Source: Acetobacteraceae bacterium
GTDB lineage: Bacteria; Pseudomonadota; Alphaproteobacteria; Acetobacterales; Acetobacteraceae
Direction: 5' to 3'
DNA: 64,000 nucleotides
Assembly (NCBI GenBank): GCA_947371015.1
Contig: CANBNK010000014.1
Location: 1 to 64,000 of the forward strand
How positions within the stretch are numbered: the first letter of the stretch is position 1; the number at the start of each line of letters is the position of its first letter. Made by a program: the position numbers and the translations under genes. Positions 1 to 7,973 of this stretch are shown piece by piece. The notes beneath the pieces are model-generated. The model was given only the letters and a program-made list of their open reading frames with translations. It made no database searches and was not told the DNA's origin.

Positions 1-565
1 ACACCAGGGGATTGCTGAGGTGCTTGCTCTCGCTCCAGGCCGCATCGGTCGGCGCCGGGGTGCCAGCATTCACCGGGCTTTTCGTGCCGGCGGGTACGGC
101 GGCCCGGTAGATCGCGTCGAACTCGTCCACCGCGATGACGCGACCTTCGACTTCAAACGTGTGGCGCATGGTCAGGACGCAGATCTGCCCGGTGCGCGCC
201 TTCTTCGGCTCGATTGCGGCGACCTCGGCCTTCTTCACCAGCGCATCGCCGACGCGGAGTTCGCCCGGGATCTTGACCCGGCGGCCGGCGCCCATGCGGC
301 GCGGCAGCGGGATCGGCGGCAGGATCACGCCCTTGTTCGGGTGGCCGTCGGGGCCGATGTCGGACTGACGCGCGCTTTCGCAGCAGAACATGCTGAACCA
401 ATGCGGCGGCAGCAGCGTGCCGCGCGGGAAGGCGTCGGGGTCCTGGTCCAGCGTGGCGGCGATGCGGCGCAGCATGCTGGGGGAGACGTCATCCTGCGTG
501 ATACGGACGTGGCCCAGCCAGTCGCGCTTCACCTGCTCTACGGCGGTGTCGAAATCATCGGCCAT
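1..565 (-). CDS. HTD2/MaoC-like acyl-CoA hydratase (FAS1-like dehydratase domain), C-terminus outside the window
   Basis: The first 188 residues are present and the gene runs off the left edge. The segment LPPIPLPRRMGAGRR (about residues 74-88), followed by a GELRVGD stretch and a TMRHTFEVEG strand, is typical of the N-terminal hot-dog domain of mesaconyl-C4-CoA/itaconyl-CoA/3-methylfumaryl-CoA hydratases. Such proteins are usually near 280 residues, so about a third is missing. Family members hydrate short branched enoyl-CoA esters. The ATG at 565 lies 8 nt beyond the stop of the upstream Bug receptor gene and has a GGAG-type ribosome site, so the two are probably co-transcribed. The substrate cannot be read from the sequence. 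Confidence 0.8.
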   Translation of the reverse strand, partial: MADDFDTAVEQVKRDWLGHVRITQDDVSPSMLRRIAATLDQDPDAFPRGTLLPPHWFSMFCCESARQSDIGPDGHPNKGVILPPIPLPRRMGAGRRVKIPGELRVGDALVKKAEVAAIEPKKARTGQICVLTMRHTFEVEGRVIAVDEFDAIYRAAVPAGTKSPVNAGTPAPTDAAWSESKHLSNPLV

Positions 566-576
566 GGGTGGCTCTC

Positions 577-1557
577 CTACTCGGCAATCAGGTTCAGGCG
601 GCGGATCAGCGGGCCCCACTTCGCCGCGTCGGCGCGGGTCAGGGCGCGGAATTCCGCAGGGGTATTGGCGGGCGCGATATCGGCGCCGACGCGGTCGTAG
701 CCGGCGCGCAGCTTGTCGTCGCGCAGCGCCTCGTTCAGCGCGGCATTGACGCGGGCGATGATCTCATCCGGCGTCTTGGCCGGCGCCACGATGCCGAAAT
801 AGCCGGCGCCGACGAAGCCGGGGACCGTCTCCGCCATGGTCGGCACGCCAGGCCACATCGGGCTGCGCTCGGCCTTGGTCACCGCCAGGGCGCGGATGGT
901 CGGCATGGTGCGGACGGTATCGCCCTCGGGGATGCCGATGCAGCGGGCGTGGACGCGGCCGGAGAGGAGGTCCGTCATCGCCTGGGTGCTCTGGCGATAG
1001 GGCACGTGCACCATGTCCAGCCCGAGCCGCGCGCCGAGGTCTTCCATGATCAGGTGGGTGATCGCGCCGACGCCGGCGCTGGCATAGGTGAACTTGCCGG
1101 GGTTGGCCTTGATCCAGCCGATAAGTTCCGGAAAGGTCGCGGCGGGGATGCTGGTATGAACCAGCAGGACATTGGAGGTGCTGCAGAACTGGCCGACCGG
1201 GGCGAAGTCGGTTTCCCAATTATAGCCCAGCTGGCGGTACAGCAACGCGTTGACGCCGCTGTTGGTGCCCATGGTGCCGACCATCAGCGTGTAGCCATCG
1301 GCGGGGCTGCGGGCCAGCATCTCGGCGGCCAGGTTGCCGGCGCCGCCGGGGCGGTTGTCGGCCAGTACGGTCTGGCCCAGCCGTTCGCCCAGCGCCTGCG
1401 CGGTGATGCGGCTGACGATGTCGGTCTGGCCGCCGCCGCCATAGGGCACCAGCAGGCGGATGGTGCGGTCTGGGTACTCGGCAGCGCGGCCGAGGCGCGG
1501 GGCCGCCAGCATGGCCAGCCCGGCCAGGGCGGCGCGGCGCGTGGTTGCAACGGCCAT
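577..1557 (-). CDS. Tripartite tricarboxylate transporter substrate-binding protein (Bug/TctC family)
   Basis: A 326-residue periplasmic solute receptor. Residues 1-26 form a signal peptide with an RR pair and an AA end. The mature part starts with the family strand RLLVPYGGGGQTD (residues 34-46), the glycine-rich ligand loop, followed by DNRPGGAGN (67-75), the second conserved loop. Bug proteins bind carboxylates or aromatic acids and hand them to TctAB permeases; no TctA or TctB gene is nearby, so the partner must be elsewhere or the protein acts as a sensor. A longer in-frame extension exists upstream, but only this ATG gives a signal peptide. It is followed by the hydratase gene in the same direction. 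Another Bug gene diverges 111 nt away. Confidence 0.93.
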   Translation of the reverse strand: MAVATTRRAALAGLAMLAAPRLGRAAEYPDRTIRLLVPYGGGGQTDIVSRITAQALGERLGQTVLADNRPGGAGNLAAEMLARSPADGYTLMVGTMGTNSGVNALLYRQLGYNWETDFAPVGQFCSTSNVLLVHTSIPAATFPELIGWIKANPGKFTYASAGVGAITHLIMEDLGARLGLDMVHVPYRQSTQAMTDLLSGRVHARCIGIPEGDTVRTMPTIRALAVTKAERSPMWPGVPTMAETVPGFVGAGYFGIVAPAKTPDEIIARVNAALNEALRDDKLRAGYDRVGADIAPANTPAEFRALTRADAAKWGPLIRRLNLIAE

Positions 1558-1668
1558 GAATCGGTTTCCCTCAGTAGGTTGAATGGCGCGCAATCTGCGG
1601 CGCTTTTCGGCTCTGGTCAAAGCCGCGCGCAGGCCGCAGGCTTGGCCGCAAGGACGTAGGGGGAAACT

Positions 1669-2634
1669 ATGGGGCTGGCACGTCGCGCGCTGTTGCTGGG
1701 CCTGGCCACGCCTGCGCTGGTGCAAGCCCAGGCCCAAGCGCCAGCATGGCCCAGCCGCAGCATCCGCCTCGTGGTCAGCTTCGCCCCCGGCGCCAGTGCG
1801 GATTTCTTCGCCCGCGCCATCGCGCCCCGGCTGGAGGCGCGCTTCGGCCAGGCGGTGGTGGTGGAGAACCGGCCGGGCGCCGGCGGCAATATCGGCGTGG
1901 ATGCGGTGGCCAAGGCAGCGGCGGATGGCCATGTGCTGGGCGTGGCCGCGGCCGGCGCGCTGAGCGTGAACCCGGTGCTGCAATCCTCCATGCCCTATGA
2001 TGTCGCCCGCGACCTGGCGCCGGTGGGGCTGGCGCTGGACATTCCCTTCGCGCTGGTCGCCGGCGCCGCGGTGCCGGGTGACCTGCGTGCCGTCATCGCC
2101 GCGGCCAAGGCGCAGCCGGCGCGCTTCGCCATGGCGCATGGCGGCAACGGCACCGGCATGCACCTGGCTGCCGCGCTGCTGCTGCAGATGGCGGGGTTGC
2201 AGATGCCGATGGCGCCGTTCCGCGGCAGCGCGCCGGCGGCGACTGCCGTGCTGGCCGGGGATACCGCGCTGGGCGTGGTGGATATTCCGGCCTGCCTGGC
2301 GCTGGTGCAGGCTGGGCAGCTGCGCGCGCTGGCCGTGACCAGTGCCGCCCGCGTCGCGGCGCTGCCCGCGGTGCCGACGGTGGCGGAGGCGGCGCTGCCT
2401 GGCTACGAGAGCGTCGGCTGGTTCGGGCTGATCGCGCCCGCCGGTACGCCGGCCGCGGTGGTGCTGCGGCTGAGCGAGGCGCTGCGCGAGGAGTTGCCGG
2501 CGCTGTCGGAACGCCTGCTGGCGGTGGGCGCGGTGCCGCACTGGATGGGGCCGGACGCTTTCGCCGGCTTCATCCGCAGCGAGAGCACGAAATACGCGGC
2601 GGTGATCCGCGCAGCCAATATCCGCGTGGAGTGA
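1669..2634 (+). CDS. Tripartite tricarboxylate transporter substrate-binding protein (Bug/TctC family)
   Basis: A 321-residue Bug-type periplasmic receptor with a signal peptide ending around residues 20-24. The first ligand loop is VSFAPGASAD (36-45), in which the usual run of glycines is replaced by A-S-A; the second loop, ENRPGAGGN, is intact. The change in the first loop suggests a ligand different from that of the neighbouring receptors, but this is inference. The gene lies 4 nt before the acyl-CoA ligase, so uptake and CoA activation of the same acid is a reasonable guess. It diverges from another Bug gene. Confidence 0.92.
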   Translation: MGLARRALLLGLATPALVQAQAQAPAWPSRSIRLVVSFAPGASADFFARAIAPRLEARFGQAVVVENRPGAGGNIGVDAVAKAAADGHVLGVAAAGALSVNPVLQSSMPYDVARDLAPVGLALDIPFALVAGAAVPGDLRAVIAAAKAQPARFAMAHGGNGTGMHLAAALLLQMAGLQMPMAPFRGSAPAATAVLAGDTALGVVDIPACLALVQAGQLRALAVTSAARVAALPAVPTVAEAALPGYESVGWFGLIAPAGTPAAVVLRLSEALREELPALSERLLAVGAVPHWMGPDAFAGFIRSESTKYAAVIRAANIRVE

Positions 2635-2638
2635 GCGC

Positions 2639-4282
2639 ATGACCGCGTATTGGCCGCCGCATCTGCCGCGCAGCCTGCCGCCGATGCAGGCGACGCTGGC
2701 GCATAACCTGCGTGTGACGGTGGCGCGCTTCGGCGCGCAGCCGGGCATCGGCTTCATGGGGCGGGAGATGACCTGGCGCGCGTTCAACGACCAGGTGGAG
2801 GCCTTCGCCGGTTGGCTGCGCGGCGTGGCCGGGGTGCAGCGCGGCGAGCGGGTGGCACTGTACGCGCAGAACTCGCCGAACTGGCTGGTGGCCTATTACG
2901 GCACGCAGCGGGCGGATTGCGTCGCGGTGCCGATCAGCCCGATGAGCCGCGCCGGCGAGCTTGGCCATGTGCTGGCCGACAGCGGCGCCAAGGTGCTGGT
3001 GGCGGCGCAGGACCTGCTGCCGGTGGCGCTGGAAGCCGCCACTGGCGACCTGCGCCTGGTCGCCGCGCATTACGCGCACTACCTGCCGGAGACGCCGGTC
3101 TTCGCCCTGCCAGCCTGGCTGACGGCGCCGGCGCAGGTGGCCAGCGGCGTGACGCCCTGGGCCGAGGTGATGGCCTGCACCATCAGCGCGCCGGAGCCGC
3201 TGGCGATGGCCGACGACCTGGCGCTGCTGCCCTATACCAGCGGCTCCACCGGCATGCCGAAGGGCTGCGAGCATGCGCATCGCAGCTTCCAGCACAATAT
3301 CCAGGGCCTGCTGCATTGGCACCAGATGAGCGCCGGCACGGTCTTCATGGGCCTGCCGCCGATGTATCATGTCAGCGGGCTGATGCATTGCGTCCACAGT
3401 CCCGTCTACACCGGCGGCATGGTGGTGCCGGTGCCGCGCTGGGACCGCACGCTGGTGCCGGCCCTGGTGCGCCACTACGGCGTGACGCATTTCGGCGTGG
3501 CGCCGACGGCGGTCATCGACATGCTGGCGAACCCGGCCTTCGACGCGACCGACCTGGCCAGCGTCAAGCGCATCACCAGCGGCGGCGCCACCATGCCGGG
3601 CGCGCTGTGGCAGCGGCTGAAGGCGGCGACCGGGCTTGAGTTCGTTGAGGCCTATGGCGCCACCGAAACCGCGGCGACGGCGATTCTCAACCCGGTGGAG
3701 CGGCCGAAGCCGGAATGCGCCGGCATTCCCTTCTTCAATACCCATGCGCTGGTGATGGACCCCGTTTCCCTGCAACCGGTGGCACCGGGCGAGAGCGGCG
3801 AGATCCTGATCAGCGGGCCGCAGCTGTTCCGCGGCTATTGGGGCAAGCCGCGCGACACGGCGGATGCCTTCACCGAGATTGACGGCCGGCGCTACTACCG
3901 CAGCGGCGATATCGGCCGCGTCGATGAGGAGGGCTACTTCTTCATGACCGACCGGCTGAAGCGGATGATCAACGCCTCCGGCTTCAAGGTGTGGCCGGCC
4001 GAGGTGGAGGCCAAGCTGTACGAACACCCGAGCGTGCGCGAGGCCTGCGTCATCGGCGCGGCTGATGCGTATCGCGGTGAGACGGTGAAGGCGGTGATCG
4101 CGCTGCGCGATGGCGCCGCGGCCGATGATGCCGGCATCATCGCCTGGGCCCGGCAGCAGATGGCCGCCTACAAGGTGCCGCGCATCATCGAGTTCGTGGA
4201 GGCCTTGCCGAAATCCCCGGTTGGGAAAATCCTGTGGCGTGAGTTGCAGGACCGCGAGAAGCAGAAGGCAAGCGACGCATGA
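2639..4282 (+). CDS. AMP-dependent acyl-CoA synthetase/ligase
   Basis: A 547-residue member of the ANL superfamily, which activates a carboxylic acid with ATP and joins it to CoA. The P-loop YTSGSTGMPKG lies near residue 200, the A5-type motif EAYGATE near 340, the RSGDIGRVDEEGYF hinge motif near 420, and the C-terminal catalytic lysine in SPVGKILWRE near 527. Length is normal for the family. The start ATG has a GGAG site overlapping the end of the upstream Bug receptor gene. The substrate is unknown: the pairing with a Bug receptor suggests an imported organic acid rather than a housekeeping fatty acid. Confidence 0.93.
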   Translation: MTAYWPPHLPRSLPPMQATLAHNLRVTVARFGAQPGIGFMGREMTWRAFNDQVEAFAGWLRGVAGVQRGERVALYAQNSPNWLVAYYGTQRADCVAVPISPMSRAGELGHVLADSGAKVLVAAQDLLPVALEAATGDLRLVAAHYAHYLPETPVFALPAWLTAPAQVASGVTPWAEVMACTISAPEPLAMADDLALLPYTSGSTGMPKGCEHAHRSFQHNIQGLLHWHQMSAGTVFMGLPPMYHVSGLMHCVHSPVYTGGMVVPVPRWDRTLVPALVRHYGVTHFGVAPTAVIDMLANPAFDATDLASVKRITSGGATMPGALWQRLKAATGLEFVEAYGATETAATAILNPVERPKPECAGIPFFNTHALVMDPVSLQPVAPGESGEILISGPQLFRGYWGKPRDTADAFTEIDGRRYYRSGDIGRVDEEGYFFMTDRLKRMINASGFKVWPAEVEAKLYEHPSVREACVIGAADAYRGETVKAVIALRDGAAADDAGIIAWARQQMAAYKVPRIIEFVEALPKSPVGKILWRELQDREKQKASDA

Positions 4283-4350
4283 CGCCCCGCTGCCACCCCG
4301 TCATCGTGCCGCCGCTCGACACCCCGTTCAGCGTTTAAGGAAAACCGCCC

Positions 4351-4896
4351 ATGGCTCGCCTGCCCTACCTCAACCCTGAAGACCTCGCCGAGGCAGACCG
4401 GCCGCTGCTGAAGCGGATGATCAGCCTGTATCGCTGCGTGGTGCACAGCCCCGGCGCGCTGCGCGCCTTCAGTGGCCTCGGCCAGTACATCCGCTTCCAG
4501 GCCAAGATCGACCCGCGGCTGCGCGAGCTGGCCATCCTGCAGGTCGGCTGGCTGGCGAAGTCGGCCTACGAGTGGTCGCACCACGTGAAGATCGGCTACG
4601 ACTTCGGCGTCAGCGATGCCGATATCGTCGGCATGATCGCCGATACCGCCGGCCAGCCCAGCGACCTCGATGCACTGACGAAGTTGGTGCTCAAAGGTGC
4701 GCGGGAAATCTACGCCGGTGGCATGTCGGCCGAAACCTTTGCCGCGTTGCAGGCGCACCTGAACAACGAGCAGATGGTGGATCTGACCGTCACCGCCGCC
4801 TTCTACTGCGCCGTGGTGCGCACGCTGGCGACGCTGGCGATCGACGTGGAGCCGGACTACCAGAAGTATCTGGACAAGTACCCCTTCCCGGCGTGA
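4351..4896 (+). CDS. Carboxymuconolactone decarboxylase / AhpD-like family protein
   Basis: A 181-residue all-helical protein with the CMD fold core RELAILQVGWLAKSAYEWSHH (about 57-77). It has YEWSHH where AhpD-type peroxidase partners have the CxxC redox pair, so a thiol peroxidase role is unlikely; decarboxylase-like or unassigned is safer. It follows the ligase gene on the same strand with a 68 nt gap and has a good site, AAGGAA, 8 nt before the ATG. Probably part of the same catabolic unit. The true substrate is not visible. Confidence 0.85.
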   Translation: MARLPYLNPEDLAEADRPLLKRMISLYRCVVHSPGALRAFSGLGQYIRFQAKIDPRLRELAILQVGWLAKSAYEWSHHVKIGYDFGVSDADIVGMIADTAGQPSDLDALTKLVLKGAREIYAGGMSAETFAALQAHLNNEQMVDLTVTAAFYCAVVRTLATLAIDVEPDYQKYLDKYPFPA

Positions 4897-4904
4897 CGGG
4901 CGCG

Positions 4905-4928
4905 GCCGTGGCGGCTCCCCGCCACGGC
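4905..4928. terminator. Hairpin between convergent genes (probable bidirectional terminator)
   Basis: A perfect 10-bp stem GCCGTGGCGG/CCGCCACGGC closes a CTCC loop, in the 31 nt between the CMD-like gene and the convergent Bug receptor gene. It lacks a long T run on either side, so the terminator call rests on position and stem strength. Confidence 0.5.
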
Positions 4929-5884
4929 TATTCCAGCTTGATCCCGGCCTCGGTGATGATCTTCCGCCAGAACGCGATTTCACTGCGGATGAAGGTCATG
5001 AAGGCGTCGGGGTCGGGCTCGGTGGTCTCCAGCCCCAACTCGGCATAGCGCGCCTGCAAGCCGGGCTGGGCGAAGGCAGCCTTGCACGCTGCCACCGCCT
5101 GGCGCACCAGCGGCGCCGGCAGCCCGGCCGGCCCGGCCAGGCCGTTCCAGCTATAGACCACGCTCTCCGGCAGCACTTCCAGCAGCGCCGGCACATCCGG
5201 CACCAGGCTGTTCCGCCCGCGCCCGGTGACGGCGATGATCCGCGTGTCGCCGGCCCGATGGAAGGGCAGGGCGACATGGATATTTTCCGCCACCAGGTCG
5301 ATCCGCTTGGCCACCAGGTCGGCCCAGCACGGGCCGCTGCCGCGGTAGGGCACGTGTTGCAGCTTCAGGCCGCTGCGGGCTTTCAGCACCTCCGTGGTCA
5401 GGTGGCCGCTGGTGCCGTTGCCGCTGCTGCCGCAGGTCAACTCGCCGGTCTGGCGCAGCAGGTCGGCCAGCGTCCGCACCGGGCTGTCCTTGTGGACCGA
5501 GATCGTCACTGGCTGCTGGCCGATCAGCGCAATCGGCGTGAAGTCGGTGAAGGGGTCGAAGCCCTGGCGCGGGAACAGCGTCGGGTTGGTGCCATGCGTG
5601 CCGATGGTGATCTGCCCCAGCGTCGCGCCATCCGGTGCCGTCTTGGCCAGCATCTCGGCGCCGATATTGCCGCCGGCGCCGCCACGATTGTCGATGACCA
5701 GCTGCGGCGCGCCGGGCTGTTCGTTGAACACCGGCACGAACATCCGCGCGATGGTGTCCGCGCCGCCGCCGGGCGGGTAGGGCACGATGTAGCGCACCGG
5801 CCGGAACGGCCAGGCGGGTTGCGCCGCGGCGCCGCGCGCCAGCAGCAGCGCGGGCAGCGCCAGGGTGGAACGGCGGTTCAGCAT
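4928..5884 (-). CDS. Tripartite tricarboxylate transporter substrate-binding protein (Bug/TctC family)
   Basis: A 318-residue periplasmic Bug receptor. The signal peptide ends near residue 21 (RGAAA). The ligand loops are VPYPPGGGADT (34-44) and DNRGGAGGN. It is the third gene of a translationally coupled trio on this strand: Bug receptor, enolase-superfamily enzyme, Bug receptor. Its ATG overlaps the stop of the enolase-superfamily gene by 7 nt. The coupling suggests that the two receptors and the enzyme handle related sugar-acid or organic-acid ligands; that is inference. Confidence 0.93.
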   Translation of the reverse strand: MLNRRSTLALPALLLARGAAAQPAWPFRPVRYIVPYPPGGGADTIARMFVPVFNEQPGAPQLVIDNRGGAGGNIGAEMLAKTAPDGATLGQITIGTHGTNPTLFPRQGFDPFTDFTPIALIGQQPVTISVHKDSPVRTLADLLRQTGELTCGSSGNGTSGHLTTEVLKARSGLKLQHVPYRGSGPCWADLVAKRIDLVAENIHVALPFHRAGDTRIIAVTGRGRNSLVPDVPALLEVLPESVVYSWNGLAGPAGLPAPLVRQAVAACKAAFAQPGLQARYAELGLETTEPDPDAFMTFIRSEIAFWRKIITEAGIKLE

Positions 5885-6981
5885 GCCAGGCTCCTCAAGA
5901 CGGTTTCATCCAGCACCAGGCCCCAGCCCGGCAACTCCGGCAGCGTCATGGCGCCGTCCTTCACCGCCGGCTTGTTCGCCACCAGCGCGTGGTACAGCGG
6001 GTCTCGGCTGGGCTGCATCACTTCCACATGCACGCCATTCGGCACGGCGGCGGCCAGCATGGCGCCGATCTGCGGCTCCAGGTGGCTGCACACGCCAACG
6101 CCGAAGGCTTCCGCCAGGACCGCCACCTTGCGCCATTCGGTCGGGCCGCCGCCCCAGGCGGGGTCGTAGTTGCAGTACTCGATGGCGCCCGAGGCCAGCA
6201 GGTCGCGGCAGCCTTCCTTGCTGATCTCGCTTTGCCCGGCGCAGATCGGTATCGGCATGGTCTGCCGCAGCCGTGCCAACTCCTGCTTGTCGTTGTGCCA
6301 GCGGCAGGGCTCTTCCAGCCAGAAGATGTCCAACTCCTCCACCAGCCGGGCGAAGCGCAGCGCCTGGGCGTAGGTCCAGCCCTGGTTCGGGTCCGGCATC
6401 AGCCGGAAGCCCGGCCCGGCGGCGTCCCGCGCCGCGCGCAGCCTGGCGGCGTCGGCTTCTGGCGTCAGCCCACCCACCTTCACCTTGCAGCCGGCGAAGC
6501 CCTGCTCGGCCAGCGCGGCCATTTCCTTGGCCAGTTCGGCGGTGTCGTTCTCGGCGCGGTAGTAGCCGCCCATGCTGACCACCGGCACGCTTTCCCGCGC
6601 CCCGCCCCACACCCGGTGCAGCGGTTGGCCCAGCGCCTTGCCGACCCAGTCCCATAGCGCCGCGTCCACGCAGGCCATGGCGCGCAGGGCCATGCGGCGG
6701 TCGCGCAGGATGTCCTGCGTCGTCGGGTGCATCGCCTGCCAGCAATCCTCCACCAGCCAGGCGCTGCGGCCGAGCAGGCGCGGGGTGATCTCCTGCTCGA
6801 TCAGCCGGACGATCTCGCGCTGGCCCATTTCCTCATTGTTGGCGAAGCATTCGCCGACCACGCCGCCGGCATAGACCCGCACCAGCACGGTGCAGCGATG
6901 CGTGATCAGCGCCGTCGCCGCCTTCAGCGGGCGGGCCAGCGGCATGCGCAGCGGCACCGCCTCGATGCGCTCGATCCGCAT
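5878..6981 (-). CDS. Enolase-superfamily enzyme (mandelate racemase/muconate lactonizing group)
   Basis: A 367-residue protein with the full mandelate-racemase-type site: base KVK (K166, K168), metal ligands D197 (DPNQG), E223 (LEEP) and E252 (GQSE), and the Asp-His dyad D273 and H300 (SHLEPQ). Members abstract the alpha proton of a carboxylate and act as sugar-acid dehydratases, racemases or cycloisomerases. All catalytic residues are present, so it should be active; the substrate is not predictable. The start overlaps the stop of the upstream Bug gene as TGATG and the stop overlaps the next Bug gene, a strong sign of one operon. Confidence 0.92.
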   Translation of the reverse strand: MRIERIEAVPLRMPLARPLKAATALITHRCTVLVRVYAGGVVGECFANNEEMGQREIVRLIEQEITPRLLGRSAWLVEDCWQAMHPTTQDILRDRRMALRAMACVDAALWDWVGKALGQPLHRVWGGARESVPVVSMGGYYRAENDTAELAKEMAALAEQGFAGCKVKVGGLTPEADAARLRAARDAAGPGFRLMPDPNQGWTYAQALRFARLVEELDIFWLEEPCRWHNDKQELARLRQTMPIPICAGQSEISKEGCRDLLASGAIEYCNYDPAWGGGPTEWRKVAVLAEAFGVGVCSHLEPQIGAMLAAAVPNGVHVEVMQPSRDPLYHALVANKPAVKDGAMTLPELPGWGLVLDETVLRSLAC

Positions 6982-7931
6982 CAGCCTTTCACCGCGGCCG
7001 AGATGGCGTCAGACATGTCCTGGATATCCTTGCTGAAGGCAGCGCCGTCCTTGTCCGCGGTGGTGATGCCGACGCGCTGCGCGAAGCTGCGCCAGGTGGG
7101 GGTGGCCAGGGCGCGATGGAATACGTCGTACAGCGTCGCCACCACCGGGGCTGGCGTCGCGGCCGGCACCGAAAGCCCCTTCAGGTTTTCCATGAACACG
7201 TCCCAGCCGCTCTCGATCAGCGTCGGCGCCTGCGGGTACTCGGCGAACCGCTCCCGCGAGGCGACGCCGATCGGGCGCAGAACGCCGCCCTCGACCATCG
7301 CCTTGCATTCATCCGGCGTGGCCACCGTGCAGGTCACCTCGCCGGAGGCCACCGCCGTGAGGGCCGGCGCGCCGCCGGTATAGGGCACGTGCAGCATGTC
7401 CAGCCCGGCGCGCTTGCCCAGCACCACGAAGACCGACTGGTACAGGCTGCCGACGCCGGAACTGCCATAGGTCAGCCGCCCCGGCGCGCTGCGGGCGGCG
7501 GCGACCAGCTGCTGCGGGGTGCGGTAGGGGCTGTCGGCCTTCACCAGCATCACCAGCGGATAGCGCGCCACCAGGATGACATGGCGGAAGTCCCGCTGCG
7601 GGTCGTAGGAGACGTCGCGGTAGTGCGGCACGCTGGTGCTTTCGCTGCCGCCGGTGACCAGCAGGGAATAGCCATCCGGCGCTGCCTGGGCCACCTGTTG
7701 CGCCGCCAGCACGCCGGCCGCGCCCGGGCGGTTCACGACCACGATGGGCTGCGGCAGCAGCTCCTGCGCTGCCTGCTGCACGCCGCGGGCGACGATGTCG
7801 CTGCCGCCGCCGGGCGCGAACCCGACGATGATCTGGATCGGCTTCTGCGGCACCCAGCCCTGGGCGTGTGCCAACCTCGGGGCGCCACCGGCCATGGCCA
7901 TGCTGGCCAACAGGGTCCTGCGTCCCAGCAT
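6981..7931 (-). CDS. Tripartite tricarboxylate transporter substrate-binding protein (Bug/TctC family)
   Basis: A Bug receptor of 316 residues from the chosen start. An ATG at 7946 is in frame, but the ATG at 7931 has GGAGG 8 nt upstream, inside the five extra codons, and gives a clean signal peptide (MLGRRTLLASM... ending at AHA). Ligand loops: VGFAPGGGSDI and NRPGAAGVLA. It is the first gene of the Bug/enolase-like/Bug operon and follows the flavoprotein gene by about 40 nt, so all four may be co-transcribed. Four such receptors within 8 kb and no TctA/TctB is typical of lineages with expanded orphan Bug families. Confidence 0.92.
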   Translation of the reverse strand: MLGRRTLLASMAMAGGAPRLAHAQGWVPQKPIQIIVGFAPGGGSDIVARGVQQAAQELLPQPIVVVNRPGAAGVLAAQQVAQAAPDGYSLLVTGGSESTSVPHYRDVSYDPQRDFRHVILVARYPLVMLVKADSPYRTPQQLVAAARSAPGRLTYGSSGVGSLYQSVFVVLGKRAGLDMLHVPYTGGAPALTAVASGEVTCTVATPDECKAMVEGGVLRPIGVASRERFAEYPQAPTLIESGWDVFMENLKGLSVPAATPAPVVATLYDVFHRALATPTWRSFAQRVGITTADKDGAAFSKDIQDMSDAISAAVKG

Positions 7932-7973
7932 GCACGTCGCCTCCATCTTTGGGGCGATGTTGGCGCGTGGCTG

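Noticed and set aside
1557-2787. An N-terminal extension of the first Bug receptor (about 410 extra residues)
   Set aside because: It is Arg/Gln/Gly-rich, antisense to the second Bug gene, and would bury the signal peptide.
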